Shown: positions 16,088-25,516, counted from the stretch's first letter. The stretch is DNA of 64,000 nt from Microbacterium testaceum StLB037 (GCF_008763945.1 NZ_VTQH01000001.1:1364110-1428109); one strand, 5' to 3'. Program-made: numbers and translations. Notes: generated by a model not told the origin, from the sequence alone.

Positions 16088-16240
16088 ATGGCGCGCGCTC
16101 CGTGGAACCGTCCGGGTGAGTCGGCGCAGACGCGTCGGCTCCGCATCGCGATGTTCTGGACGGCGGTCGTTCTCGTTGTGGCTGTCGTCGCGATCCTCGT
16201 CTACTTCGTCGTGCGATCGGCGGGGATCGCCGGGCTCTGA
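16088..16240 (+). CDS. Small single-pass membrane protein
   Basis: Protein of 50 residues: a basic N-terminus ([19 protein letters not shown]) and one strong transmembrane helix (about residues 22-44). The ATG at 16088 gives the most compact product; longer upstream extensions read as non-coding. High-GC codon use with G/C third positions supports coding. No family recognised. Confidence 0.55.
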   Translation: MARAPWNRPGESAQTRRLRIAMFWTAVVLVVAVVAILVYFVVRSAGIAGL

Positions 16241-16338
16241 GGGGCGCGCACCGTCAGCGCTGGTCCCTGCGCGCGTCGCCTCTGTCATCGCCGGGCCGCT
16301 CTACGCTGATGGTCCAGCCACCCACCGGAGGACCCGCG

Positions 16339-16980
16339 ATGACCGAGAACCCCCTCGCCCACCGGCTCGAGTACCGGCTCGACGAGCTCGACGACAGCGC
16401 GCTCGCCGCCTCGCCGGTCGAGCTGCTGCACCGGTGGCTCGACGAGGCCGCCGAGCAGCCCGAGCCGAACGCGATGGTCGTTTCGACGGTGGATGCCGAG
16501 GGCCGGCCGACCTCGCGCACGGTCCTGCTCCGCGGAATCGACGACGACGGCGCCCTGTGGTTCTTCACCAACCGAGATTCGCGGAAGGGCCGGGCGCTGG
16601 CCGGGAACCCGGCGGTGTCGATCCTGTTCCCCTGGTACGCGCTGCAGCGTCAGGTGATCGTGCTCGGCACGGCCACGCCCCTGCCCGCCGAGCGTGACGA
16701 TGCCTATTTCGCGTCGCGGCCGCGCGGCTCCCAACTGTCGGCGTGGGCGAGCCACCAGTCCGAGGCCGTGGCATCCCGAACCGCTCTCGAGGAGCAAATG
16801 GCCGAGGTGTCGGCGCGGTTCGCTGACGACGCGGTTGTGCCGCGTCCGCCGCACTGGGGCGGGTATCGGGTCGAGCCGCGCGAGATCGAATTCTGGCAGG
16901 GGCGCCCGTCGCGGTTGCATGACCGGATCGTGTTCACGCGGGACGGCGACGGGTGGGTGGGGGAGCGGCGGCAGCCGTGA
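16339..16980 (+). CDS. pdxH: Pyridoxamine 5'-phosphate oxidase
   Basis: Protein of 213 residues from the ATG at 16339 with a GGAGGA site. An FMN enzyme that oxidises pyridoxine or pyridoxamine phosphate to pyridoxal phosphate in vitamin B6 salvage. Signature pieces are in order: [11 protein letters not shown] near residue 58, [12 protein letters not shown] near 74, [11 protein letters not shown] near 100, and the C-terminal [25 protein letters not shown]. Length matches the family. It stands alone between a small membrane gene and a GTPase gene and is followed by an intergenic inverted repeat. Confidence 0.94.
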   Translation: MTENPLAHRLEYRLDELDDSALAASPVELLHRWLDEAAEQPEPNAMVVSTVDAEGRPTSRTVLLRGIDDDGALWFFTNRDSRKGRALAGNPAVSILFPWYALQRQVIVLGTATPLPAERDDAYFASRPRGSQLSAWASHQSEAVASRTALEEQMAEVSARFADDAVVPRPPHWGGYRVEPREIEFWQGRPSRLHDRIVFTRDGDGWVGERRQP

Positions 16981-17002
16981 GCGGGCGGCGGGCCGTCGTC
17001 CG

Positions 17003-17080
17003 CGAGATGACACGATCGGCGCGAGATCACGCGTTCCGCGAGGGCCTAACGGGTGCGGTCGACCCGATCGTGTGATCTCG
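17003..17080. repeat. Long intergenic inverted repeat, family A
   Basis: Arms of 17 bases (17003-17019 and 17064-17080, CGAGATGACACGATCGG) pair with one mismatch around a 44-base spacer. The right arm plus one base recurs exactly, in the opposite orientation, at 25556-25573. Confidence 0.8.
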
Positions 17081-17174
17081 GAGGGCGGGGGAGCGGTCGG
17101 CCGCTGTCCAGCCTCGGCCGCCCGGGCGCGACGGATGCGACACTGACGGAGACATACACGAGCGAGGGGGCGCC

Positions 17175-18335
17175 ATGGCCAGGAAAGACGCGAAGCAACC
17201 CGACCTCGACGACAAGGCCTTCGTCCAGGCGACGTCCGAGGCGAAGTCGCGCTACGGGCGGTTCAACCTCGCGATCGTCGGCGCCTCGGGCGTCGGCAAA
17301 TCGTCGCTGGTCAACGCGGTCTTCGGGCGCGACTGGGCGAAGGTCGGGCGCGGGCTGCCGGTCACCCGCGGCGTGCACTTCTACAGCGACGACTCGCTCG
17401 GCATCTGGGACGTCGAGGGGTTCGAGATCGGCTCGCCCATCCCGCCCGACCAGCAGCTGCGCAACCACCTCGACGCCATCGCCGCTCACCCCGGCGACCA
17501 CCAGATATCGGTCGTCTGGTACTGCGTGCGGGCCGCCGACGACCGGCTCACCCCGGCGGACATCGCCATGATCCGTGAGCTCGATGCGCGGGGACTGCCG
17601 GTGATCCTCGTGCTGACGAAGGTCGACTGGATCAAGAACCCGATCACCGGGCACCAGGGCGTCGCGAAAGACCTCGAGGCCTTCGTCGAGTGGCTCAACG
17701 ACCCGATTGATCCGAACACCGGCGAGCGGCTGCGCATCCCGTATCGGCAGGTCATCCTCACCTCGACCCGCGACAAGAACGGGAAGGGCAAGGGGCACGG
17801 CCTCGGTGACCTTGTCACGCAGACCCTCGAACTCGCGCCCGAGCGCGACAAGGACGCCTTTCGCATCGCACAGCGACTCAACCTCCCGTGGAAGAGGGAG
17901 ATGGCGCGGCCGATCATCGCCGCGGCGGCCGCAGCGGCCGCGGGAGCGGCGACGGTTCCGCTTCCCGTCTCTGATGCGGTCACTCTGGCGCCGATTCAGC
18001 TCACGATGATGGGCCGCATCGCCGCGATTTACGACCTCGAGGTCAAGACGATGCTGTCGGCGGGCGCTCTCGCGCAGTTCGGCGTGCAGGTCGCGGGCCG
18101 GGCGCTCGCGACGAGCTTCCTCAAGCTCATCCCGGGCGCCGGGATCGTCGTGAACGCCGCGGTCGCGGGTGCCCTGACGGCGGCGACGGGGGAGAGCTGG
18201 CTGAAAATCTGCGAGCTCCTGCACACGGGGAAGATCGACGTGCGCAAGCTCGATCAGGAGTGGGCGAAGTACGCGCCGAGCTTCATGGACGTCGCGCGCA
18301 AGCTCGTGGAGCGGCGGGTCACGAAGAAGGGCTGA
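17175..18335 (+). CDS. Era-like P-loop GTPase with a DUF697-type C-terminus
   Basis: Protein of 386 residues. G1 is GASGVGKSS (36-44), G3 is DVEG near 80 and G4 is TKVD near 153, so a TRAFAC-class GTPase of the Era/Obg-like type is clear. The C-terminal third is hydrophobic and Ala-rich (about 245-345) with two or more possible membrane helices, as in DUF697-containing GTPases. Role in this lineage unknown; membrane stress or trafficking has been suggested for relatives. Convergent with nagA; the two 3' ends overlap by 17 bases. Confidence 0.85.
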   Translation: MARKDAKQPDLDDKAFVQATSEAKSRYGRFNLAIVGASGVGKSSLVNAVFGRDWAKVGRGLPVTRGVHFYSDDSLGIWDVEGFEIGSPIPPDQQLRNHLDAIAAHPGDHQISVVWYCVRAADDRLTPADIAMIRELDARGLPVILVLTKVDWIKNPITGHQGVAKDLEAFVEWLNDPIDPNTGERLRIPYRQVILTSTRDKNGKGKGHGLGDLVTQTLELAPERDKDAFRIAQRLNLPWKREMARPIIAAAAAAAAGAATVPLPVSDAVTLAPIQLTMMGRIAAIYDLEVKTMLSAGALAQFGVQVAGRALATSFLKLIPGAGIVVNAAVAGALTAATGESWLKICELLHTGKIDVRKLDQEWAKYAPSFMDVARKLVERRVTKKG

Positions 18336-19449
18336 GCCACACCCGCTGCACACGCCAGTCGGCGTCCCACGCGACCAGGTCGGCGCGCATTCCGGGCTCG
18401 AGCAATCCCCGCGTGGAGTCGCCCAACGCCGCAGCGGGCACCGCGGTCGCCGCCCCAACGGCATCCGAGGCGCTCAGGCCCAGGGAGACGACAGCCGTAC
18501 GCACCGCGCGGTCGAGGGTCAGCGTGGAACCCGCGATCGTGACGCCGTCGCCGAGCAGCGCGCGTCCGTCGGCGACGTGGACGTCGAGCTCCCCCAGCCG
18601 GTAGGTGCCATCGACGTGGGCGGCGGCGGCCATGGCATCCGTGGTCAAAGCCACCCGGTGCGGCGCCGCGGTCAGCAGCATGCGGGCGACGGCGGGATGC
18701 ACGTGCACGCCGTCGAGGATGAGCTCGAGGGTGACGCGGTCGTCGTCGAGAGCGGCCGGCACGGGCCCGGGCTGGCGGTGGCCGATTGCGGGCATCGCAT
18801 TGAGGGCGTGGGTCAGCAGGGTCGCACCGCGGGCGATCGCCTCGCGCGTGAGGGCGTAATCGGCCTCGGTGTGCCCGATGGCGACGCGGATGCCGTGGGC
18901 CGTGCACCGCTCGATCGCGTCGAGCGCCCCGGGAAGTTCGGGTGCGAGGGTGATCTGGCGGATGAGGCCGGGCTCGGCGGAGAGCACGAGGTCGAGGAAT
19001 CGCTCATCGGGGACCGTGAGCGCTGCGGGGTCGTGCGCTCCGCGCCGCGCGGGCGAGAGGCACGGGCCCTCGAGATGGACGCCCAGGATGCCGGGATCCG
19101 ACCGCCGTGCGATCTCGACGTTGGACAGCTGCCGCCGCAGAACCCCGAGGGGGGACGAGACGAGGCTGACGAGCGTGGCCGTGGTGCCGCGGCGGCGATG
19201 GGCGGCGACGCCGGAGAGGATGGCATCCGTCCCGTCGTCGAACGCGTGCCCGCCGCCGCCGTGCACGTGCAGGTCGATCAGGCCGGGCGTGAGCGTCGCC
19301 CCGGCGAGGTCGAGGCGCTCCTCCGCGTGAGGGGGTGCTCCCGAGCCCACCGCGGCGATCAGCCCGTCACGCACGTGCACCCACGCGTCGGGCAGGTCAC
19401 GCCGTGCATCGACCACCCGCGCGCCGGTGAGCAGCAGGTCGGCGGTCAT
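18319..19449 (-). CDS. nagA: N-acetylglucosamine-6-phosphate deacetylase
   Basis: Protein of 376 residues, start MTADLLLTGA, overlapping the nagB stop by 4 bases (ATGA). An amidohydrolase that converts GlcNAc-6-P to glucosamine-6-P and acetate. Metal and catalytic motifs are in order: DLHVHGG, GVHLEGPCLSP, IGHTEADYA, LTHALNAM and LTTDAM (catalytic Asp). Second gene of a nagB-nagA operon, so the product of nagA feeds nagB in amino-sugar catabolism. Length and motif set are complete. Confidence 0.94.
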   Translation of the reverse strand: MTADLLLTGARVVDARRDLPDAWVHVRDGLIAAVGSGAPPHAEERLDLAGATLTPGLIDLHVHGGGGHAFDDGTDAILSGVAAHRRRGTTATLVSLVSSPLGVLRRQLSNVEIARRSDPGILGVHLEGPCLSPARRGAHDPAALTVPDERFLDLVLSAEPGLIRQITLAPELPGALDAIERCTAHGIRVAIGHTEADYALTREAIARGATLLTHALNAMPAIGHRQPGPVPAALDDDRVTLELILDGVHVHPAVARMLLTAAPHRVALTTDAMAAAAHVDGTYRLGELDVHVADGRALLGDGVTIAGSTLTLDRAVRTAVVSLGLSASDAVGAATAVPAAALGDSTRGLLEPGMRADLVAWDADWRVQRVWLSPSS

Positions 19450-20216
19450 GCCGTGGCGATCTCGCGGTGGTCCCACGCGAAGCGGTAGTAGTCGCGGTGC
19501 TCGAGCTGGGCGGCGGCGGCTTCGTCGACGATGACCACGGCCCGGCGGTGCAGCTGGATCGCGGATGCCGGGCACGACGAGGTCAGCGGACCCTCGACGG
19601 CCGCCGCGACGGCGGGGGCCTTCGCCTCCCCGAACGCGAGCAGCACGAGCACTCCGGCGTCGAGGATCGTGCCGATGCCCTGCGTGAGGCAGTGGGTGGG
19701 CACATCGTCGACGCTGTCGAAGAAGCGCGCGTTGTCGGCCCGGGTGGCGGGAGTCAGCGCCTTGAGGCGTGTGCGCGAGGCGAGCGAGGACCCCGGCTCG
19801 TTGAAGCCGATGTGTCCGGTGCGGCCGATGCCGAGGATCTGCAGGTCGATGCCGCCGGCGGCGGCGATCGCGGTCTCGTAGCGCTCGCCGGCCTCGGACA
19901 GCGGGCCGTAGTCGTCGCCGGGCACCCGCACGAGAGCGGGGTCGAGCCCGAGGGGAGCGACGATGTCACGGTCGACGACGGCGCGGTAGCTCTCGGGGTG
20001 TCCGGCGGGAAGGCCCACGTACTCGTCGAGCGCGAAGCCGCGCACGGCCGAGAGGTCGAGCGAGCGCTCGGCCAGCGCCGACCACACCGCGAGGGGCGTC
20101 GATCCGGTGGCCAGGCCCAGTGTCGGGTCGCTGCGGCGGCCCAGGACCTCGACGATGAGGTCGGCGGCGATGCGGCCGGCATCCGCCTGGTTCTTCACGA
20201 TCGCGATCTCGGTCAT
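19446..20216 (-). CDS. nagB: Glucosamine-6-phosphate deaminase
   Basis: Protein of 256 residues from the ATG at 20216. It converts glucosamine-6-phosphate to fructose-6-phosphate and ammonia. Family motifs: LGLATGSTP near residue 33, FALDEYVGL near 63 and ILGIGRTGHIGFNEPGS near 125. First gene of the nagBA operon and divergent from the HEAT-repeat gene at 20344. No GntR-type regulator or PTS is adjacent in the window, so substrate uptake must be encoded elsewhere. Confidence 0.94.
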   Translation of the reverse strand: MTEIAIVKNQADAGRIAADLIVEVLGRRSDPTLGLATGSTPLAVWSALAERSLDLSAVRGFALDEYVGLPAGHPESYRAVVDRDIVAPLGLDPALVRVPGDDYGPLSEAGERYETAIAAAGGIDLQILGIGRTGHIGFNEPGSSLASRTRLKALTPATRADNARFFDSVDDVPTHCLTQGIGTILDAGVLVLLAFGEAKAPAVAAAVEGPLTSSCPASAIQLHRRAVVIVDEAAAAQLEHRDYYRFAWDHREIATA

Positions 20217-20343
20217 GCGGGGGCCTGTCTGCGGGGGAAGGGGGTCCAGCCAGGATGTCAGGCCGCGGCCGCGCGCGCCGACGGTGAACATAGAACGCCG
20301 TTCGCCCCACCCCACCTCGCGGCGTGAAACGCTGGAGAGCACC

Positions 20344-21003
20344 ATGACCGACCCCACTCCCGCCGACCGCCTGCGCGCGGCCCTCGAGCACTCCGACGCC
20401 TCGGCCCGGCTGCAGGCCGCGCTCGCCGCGGGGACGCGGCCCGACGATCGCTACATCGACGTGCTGGTCGCCCGGTGCGCGGTCGAGACCGACTTCTTCG
20501 TGCGCGACATGCTGACCTGGGCCCTCACGCGGCACGATCCCGCGCGCACGGTCGCCGCACTCCTGCCCGAGGTGGCGTCCGAGATCCCGCAGGCGCGCAG
20601 CCAAGCGCTGCACACCCTGTCGAAGATCGGCGACCCCGTCGCCTTCACGGTCATCACCCCGGCAGTCCTTCGCGACAGGCACCCCGAGGTGGCCCGGGCG
20701 GCCTGGCGGACGGCATCCGGTCTCGTTCCCGACGACCAGCACGAGAACCTCGCCGAGGAGCTCTCGACCCAGTTCGGCCGGGGCGACCACGACACCCAGC
20801 GGAGCCTGAGTCGGGCGTTCGCCGCGATCGGGTTCCGCGCCGAACCGACCGTCGAACGCGCCGCGGCCTCTGCTTATGACGTCGTCAGCGCGCACGCCCG
20901 CGCCACGGCGATCATCATGGATGATCCGGATGCCGACTTCGCCGCCGCCGCGGTCGAGGCTCGTCGCCTCGTGGCCCAGCGCGCGCTGCCGGTCGAGGAG
21001 TGA
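20344..21003 (+). CDS. HEAT-repeat protein
   Basis: Protein of 219 residues from the ATG at 20344. It is almost entirely helical, with repeated units typical of HEAT/PBS repeats (for example ALTRHDPARTVAALLPEVAS, IPQARSQALHTLSKIG, DRHPEVARAAWRTASGLV). Such proteins are binding scaffolds; no catalytic residues are seen. It ends 7 bases before the convergent pseudokinase gene. Confidence 0.8.
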   Translation: MTDPTPADRLRAALEHSDASARLQAALAAGTRPDDRYIDVLVARCAVETDFFVRDMLTWALTRHDPARTVAALLPEVASEIPQARSQALHTLSKIGDPVAFTVITPAVLRDRHPEVARAAWRTASGLVPDDQHENLAEELSTQFGRGDHDTQRSLSRAFAAIGFRAEPTVERAAASAYDVVSAHARATAIIMDDPDADFAAAAVEARRLVAQRALPVEE

Positions 21004-21010
21004 CCCGCGC

Positions 21011-22078
21011 TCAGCGGTAGTGCGTGACCCACGCCCACAGCGGAGAGCGGCGACGGACCGAGGTCGCGCGAGCCTGGTGCACGGCGCGGAGGGCGGTCAC
21101 GAGCTCGGGCGCATCCGCAACAGCGGGGGTGGCCTCCGCGCTCTCCGTCGCCGCGCCAGCCGCCCGCCCCTCGAGCTCGCGCGCGAGATCCGACACCTCG
21201 GCCGCCGTCGGACGCGCCGCGGGGTCGGGGTCGGTCATCGCGGTCAGCAGCACCTCCCAGCCGTACCCGAAGCCCTTCGGCACCTCGGGGTCGTAGTCGA
21301 GAGGCGCGAGCACGAGCTCCTGCATCGCTCCGCCGCTGAGCGGCCCGTCGGCCGTGAGCATCTCCTCGGCCAGCAGCCCCAGGGCGTAGATGTCGGATGC
21401 CGGGGTCGCCGGCTCGCCGTGCAGTCGCTCGGGCGGGAGGTATTCGGCATCCGGATGCGTCTGCGCGGAAGTCGGGCGCGCGCCGAGCACCTGCGTCACC
21501 CCGAAGTCGGCGAGGACGGCGGTGTAAGGACGGGAGGCGGCGCGCTCGGGACGCAGGAGCACGTTCGACGACTCGAGGTGCTGGTGCACGATGCCGACCG
21601 CGTGGATCGCGGCGAGACCGTCGGCGGTGTCGCGCAGCAGGCCCGCGGCGAAGTCGGGGGCGAGGGCTCCGTGGGCGTCGAGGTGCTGGCGCAGGGTCGG
21701 CCCGGGGATGAACTCCATGACGAGGTAGCCGTGGCCCTCGTGCGTGAGGTGGGCGTCGTACAGCGTCACCAGCGAGGGGTGGTCGAGGGCTGTGAGGATG
21801 CGCGCCGCCGCGAGCCGGCGCCGCGGGCGCGAGGCCTCGACCGGGTCGAGGGGGAAGATCTTCACCGCCACGTCGCGCGCGAGCACGTCGTCGCGAGCGC
21901 GGTACACGGTTCCCTCGACGTCGGACCCGAGCGGCTCGATCAGACGGTACCGCCCCGAGAAGGCACCGCCGAGCGACGGCAGCGCGGTCGCATCGGTGAG
22001 GACGATGGGACCGTCGGGCCGGTGGCTCTGCGGGGCGGGCTGAGACAGGGGGACTCCCTCGTGCGGTGCTCGGGACAC
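21011..22078 (-). CDS. Serine/threonine protein kinase-like protein, probably catalytically dead
   Basis: Protein of about 355 residues from a GTG at 22078; a CTG at 22048 with a GAGGGA site 7 bases upstream is a rival start. The bacterial (PknB-type) kinase fold is clear: VAVKIF with the ATP-site Lys, YLVMEFIPGPTL hinge, ADFGVTQ with DFG, and YLPPERL. Two elements are broken: the Gly-rich loop is LGSDVEGTVY, and the catalytic HRDxKxxN reads HQHLESSN, so the base Asp is His and the following Lys is Glu. It is therefore likely a pseudokinase acting by binding. No transmembrane helix or PASTA domain. Confidence 0.85.
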   Translation of the reverse strand: MSRAPHEGVPLSQPAPQSHRPDGPIVLTDATALPSLGGAFSGRYRLIEPLGSDVEGTVYRARDDVLARDVAVKIFPLDPVEASRPRRRLAAARILTALDHPSLVTLYDAHLTHEGHGYLVMEFIPGPTLRQHLDAHGALAPDFAAGLLRDTADGLAAIHAVGIVHQHLESSNVLLRPERAASRPYTAVLADFGVTQVLGARPTSAQTHPDAEYLPPERLHGEPATPASDIYALGLLAEEMLTADGPLSGGAMQELVLAPLDYDPEVPKGFGYGWEVLLTAMTDPDPAARPTAAEVSDLARELEGRAAGAATESAEATPAVADAPELVTALRAVHQARATSVRRRSPLWAWVTHYR

Positions 22079-22356
22079 GGTGGCGACCGGCGGCACGGAT
22101 CGACACGGGTCGACCGACACTGGTCGCGCTGGGGCCAACGCTAGTGAGCGGGCCGCATCGGCGCAGACCGATGGCGCGGCCGTGCGCGGGGGTCCATAAT
22201 GGACGACCGTTTCGCGACAGGAGCCAGCGCCCCCGCGTCAACCCCCGACGCTTTCAGGCGTTTCTTGATCCGCGACGAGTACCTTCTGGCGAGTCGGTGT
22301 GGACTCGTGCGCCCGCACGGGTCACCCGCGCCGACGCCAGCGACCAGACGGAGGCG

Positions 22357-23550
22357 ATGACCATCAGTACGATGACGGCTTCCGCCCCTCGCGTCGCCCC
22401 CGCGGCATCCCGCCCCGCGAACCCCGCCCGTCACCTGCCCTCGCTCACGGGGCTGCGCTGGGCGACGGCGATGCTGATCTTCGGCCACCACCTCATGGCG
22501 GTCGAGTACTTCGGCGGCACGGCCGGAACCGTCTGGGGCTTCCTCTTCGAAGCCGGCAAGACCGGCGTCACCCTCTTCTTCATCCTCTCGGGCTTCGTGC
22601 TCGCCTGGGGACACAAGCCGCACCAGAGCGCCGGGTCGTTCTACTGGCACCGCTTCGCCCGCATCTACCCCCTGCACGTCGTCGGGGTGGGACTCGCTCT
22701 GGTCGCGGCGGCGACCCTCGTGCCCGAGATCCGCGCCGACGGACCCGCACCCGTGGTCGCGAACGTCTTCCTCGTCAACGGCTGGGTGCCCGACTGGTGG
22801 CAGGCCGGCAACCCCGCGAGCTGGTCGCTCGTGTGCGAGGCGTTCTTCTACCTGAGCTTCCCGTTCCTCATCCGCCCCCTCGTGCGGTTGTCGGCGCGCG
22901 GTCGCGGCGTCGTGGTCGTGGCATCCCTCGTGCTCGTCGCCCTCGCCCCGCAGATCGCCGCGATCTCTCCGGTGCCGATGTCGTCGGCATCCACCCCTCT
23001 TCTCCGCCTGCCCGAGTTCGTGCTGGGCGTCACCCTCGCGCTGGTGATGAAGAGCGGGGCCTGGATGCCGTGGAAGCTGCGCTACACCCTCCCGCTCGCC
23101 GTCGCGGGCTACGCCCTGTCGGAGGCGCCCCCGATCCCGGGCACCGACATCCACCCGGGGCTCGCCGCGACCGTCGGATCCTTCGCCCTGCTGGTGGCCT
23201 CGCTCGCCGCGGCGGATGCGCACGGACGCTCGACGTTCCTGGCCCGGCCGCTCTGGCAGGAGCTGGGGCGCGTGTCGTTCGCGTTCTACCTCGTGCACCT
23301 GCTCGTGATCGCGTCGGTGTCGTCGTCGTGGCCCGACGGGCACCCGCAACTGCCGTGGCGGCACGCTCTGCTGCTCGCGCTCGCCGCCTTCGCCATCGCG
23401 CTGGCCATCGCGTGGGTGCTGCACCGGGCGGTCGAGATCCCGGCGCAGAAGTGGCTGCTGCGCCACGACCGGTCGCGGCACGTGTCGGAGGGCACGGGGG
23501 CCGCGGTCGGGGGCACGGCGCCGGTGGCTGTCTCGGCTCCTGCTCGCTAG
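22357..23550 (+). CDS. Acyltransferase family 3 membrane protein (OafA/YrhL-like)
   Basis: Protein of 397 residues from the ATG at 22357 with a GGAGG site. Multi-pass (about 10 helices). Family features: LTGLRWATAMLIFGHH near residue 30 with the conserved His, then GVTLFFILSGFVLAWG and FYWHRFARIYPLHVVG. These enzymes move acyl groups from the cytoplasm onto cell-surface sugars or lipids. The acceptor cannot be told from sequence. Followed after 9 bases by a tiny membrane-protein gene. Confidence 0.9.
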   Translation: MTISTMTASAPRVAPAASRPANPARHLPSLTGLRWATAMLIFGHHLMAVEYFGGTAGTVWGFLFEAGKTGVTLFFILSGFVLAWGHKPHQSAGSFYWHRFARIYPLHVVGVGLALVAAATLVPEIRADGPAPVVANVFLVNGWVPDWWQAGNPASWSLVCEAFFYLSFPFLIRPLVRLSARGRGVVVVASLVLVALAPQIAAISPVPMSSASTPLLRLPEFVLGVTLALVMKSGAWMPWKLRYTLPLAVAGYALSEAPPIPGTDIHPGLAATVGSFALLVASLAAADAHGRSTFLARPLWQELGRVSFAFYLVHLLVIASVSSSWPDGHPQLPWRHALLLALAAFAIALAIAWVLHRAVEIPAQKWLLRHDRSRHVSEGTGAAVGGTAPVAVSAPAR

Positions 23551-23559
23551 GCTCGCGGG

Positions 23560-23706
23560 ATGTTCGGAGTCCACGCCTTCTACATCCTGCTCATCTGGGG
23601 CGTGGCCCTGGTCGTCGTCGCGGCGGCGCTGTATGCCGTGGTGCGCTTCGCCGTGCTGCACGCGCTGAAGGCCCACACGCGCTGGGTCGAGTCCGGGCAG
23701 CGCTGA
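23560..23706 (+). CDS. 48-residue membrane peptide
   Basis: ATG at 23560: MFGVHAFYILLIWG then a Val/Ala-rich helix and a basic tail (HALKAHTRWVESGQR). One transmembrane helix. It follows the acyltransferase gene closely and is probably co-transcribed. Codon use is the same high-GC type as its neighbours. Function unknown. Confidence 0.5.
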   Translation: MFGVHAFYILLIWGVALVVVAAALYAVVRFAVLHALKAHTRWVESGQR

Positions 23707-23760
23707 CGCGGGGTGGCGGGGTGCGGCGGCCCCGGCGTGGGCCGGTCGCGAGACCGGGCT

Positions 23761-23839
23761 GCGCGGTGGTGCGTGCGACGAGAACAGGCCGCGCGGTGGC
23801 GCGTGCGACGAGAACAGGCCGTGCGACGAGAACAGGCCG
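23761..23839. repeat. 30-bp tandem repeat, 2.6 copies, with a hairpin
   Basis: Units at 23761-23790 and 23791-23820 differ by one base; a 19-base partial unit follows. Each contains GACGAGAACAGG. The last one pairs with CCTGTTC near 23857, forming a hairpin. It lies in a 322-base space (23707-24028) with no gene. Confidence 0.8.
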
Positions 23840-24028
23840 ATTCGGCGCGGATCGCCCTGTTCCGGTGGCATCCCATGTTCTCGTGACGGCGGGCGACAGG
23901 CGGGCGGGCCCCGACGCGCGCCAGGCGGGCGGGGCCTCGGTAGGGGCTGACGGGCGAGAGCCCGGCAGGGGCGGCCCGCGACACGCCCGGCCCACCGCAC
24001 GTTCAGCAAGGCCTCGGTACACTGCCCC

Positions 24029-25516
24029 GTGCCCGAAACACTGCTGAGCCCCGACCGCGATGCCGCGCGGTCGACCACCATCGACCCGTTCGAGCTCGAG
24101 ATCGCGCTGCGCGTCATCGACGCGGCCTCCTCGCTCGACCACGACGACCCCGCCTACATCGCCCTGCGCCGCCAGACCGGCAAGCTCTACAAGGACGTCA
24201 AGCGCCAGTCGCGCAAAGAGAAGCGTCAGCGCATCGCCGAGGCCGACCGCGCGGTCGTCGCCGCGACAGCCACAGGCGCCGCCGACCGCATCGACGATGA
24301 GACCCGCGGCATCCCGCTGGCCGCCCGCACCTCGATGCCCTTCGCCGGCGAGCTCATCAAGGCCCGCGCCTGCTACATCTGCAAGCAGGACTACACGCTG
24401 GTCGATGCGTTCTACCACCAGCTCTGCCCCGACTGCGCGTCGATGAGCCACGAGAAGCGCGACGCCCGCACCGACCTCACCGGCAAGCGCGCCCTGCTCA
24501 CCGGCGGTCGCGCCAAGATCGGCATGTACATCGCCCTGCGGCTGCTGCGCGACGGCGCGCACACGACCATCACCACGCGCTTCCCGCGCGATGCGGTGCG
24601 CCGCTTCTCGTCGCTGCCCGATAGCGCCGACTGGATCCACCGGCTCAAGGTCGTCGGCATCGACCTGCGCGACCCCGCCCAGGTGATCGGGTTGGCGGAG
24701 TCCGTGGCATCCGAGGGTCCTCTCGACATCCTCATCAACAACGCCGCGCAGACGGTTCGGCGGTCTCCGGGGGCGTACAAACCCCTGGTGGATGCCGAGC
24801 TCGCACCGCTTCCGGACGGACCCCTGCCCGAGCTGGTCACCTTCGGTCACACCAACGACGCGCACCCGCTCGCGCTCGCGCAGTCGGTGTCGGCGCACCC
24901 GATCCTCGCCTCCGCCGCGCGCACCGCGGACGAGCTGACCGCCGAGGCGATGGCCGCGGGCTCGTCGTCGCTCGAGCGGCTCGCCGCCGGCACCGCGATC
25001 GACGCGGGCGGACTCGTGCCCGACGAGGACCGCATCAACAGCTGGACGCAGCACGTCGACCAGGTCGAGCCCCTCGAGATGCTCGAGGTGCAGCTCGCCA
25101 ACATGACCGCGCCGTTCCTGCTCGTGAGCCGGCTGCGGCCCGCGATGGCCGCATCCCCCGCGCGCCGGAAGTACATCGTCAACGTCTCGGCGATGGAGGG
25201 CGTGTTCGGCCGCGGGTACAAGGGCCCCGGCCACCCGCACACCAACATGGCCAAGGCCGCGCTCAACATGCTGACGCGCACGAGCGCGCGCGAGATGTTC
25301 GAGGCCGACGGCATCCTGATGACCGCCGTCGACACCGGCTGGATCACGGACGAACGCCCGCACTTCACCAAGGTGCGCCTCGCCGAGGAGGGCTTCCACG
25401 CCCCGCTCGACCTCGTCGACGGCGCCGCCCGCGTGTACGACCCGATCGTGCGCGGCGAGGCCGGCGAAGACCTGTTCGGCATCTTCCTGAAGGACTACAG
25501 CAAGGGCAGCTGGTAG
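24029..25516 (+). CDS. SDR-family oxidoreductase with an N-terminal zinc-ribbon extension
   Basis: Protein of 495 residues with a GTG start. The first 120 residues are helical and carry two CxxC knuckles (CYICKQ near 115, LCPDC near 132) that probably bind zinc. A Rossmann domain follows: LLTGGRAKIGMYIALRL near 157 and ILINNAAQTVR near 232. In place of the usual YxxxK there is TNMAK, so the catalytic Tyr is not in its standard place. A long insertion (about 250-340) separates the two halves of the fold. Enzymatic activity is therefore uncertain; substrate unknown. Confidence 0.8.
   Translation: MPETLLSPDRDAARSTTIDPFELEIALRVIDAASSLDHDDPAYIALRRQTGKLYKDVKRQSRKEKRQRIAEADRAVVAATATGAADRIDDETRGIPLAARTSMPFAGELIKARACYICKQDYTLVDAFYHQLCPDCASMSHEKRDARTDLTGKRALLTGGRAKIGMYIALRLLRDGAHTTITTRFPRDAVRRFSSLPDSADWIHRLKVVGIDLRDPAQVIGLAESVASEGPLDILINNAAQTVRRSPGAYKPLVDAELAPLPDGPLPELVTFGHTNDAHPLALAQSVSAHPILASAARTADELTAEAMAAGSSSLERLAAGTAIDAGGLVPDEDRINSWTQHVDQVEPLEMLEVQLANMTAPFLLVSRLRPAMAASPARRKYIVNVSAMEGVFGRGYKGPGHPHTNMAKAALNMLTRTSAREMFEADGILMTAVDTGWITDERPHFTKVRLAEEGFHAPLDLVDGAARVYDPIVRGEAGEDLFGIFLKDYSKGSW

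Noticed and set aside
22079..22138. Longer N-terminus of the pseudokinase from a TTG at 22138
   Set aside because: The added residues are not kinase-like and no ribosome binding site precedes the TTG.
22141..24117. 658-codon minus-strand frame over the acyltransferase gene
   Set aside because: Antisense to a typical multi-pass acyltransferase and made of His/Arg/Gly-rich filler.
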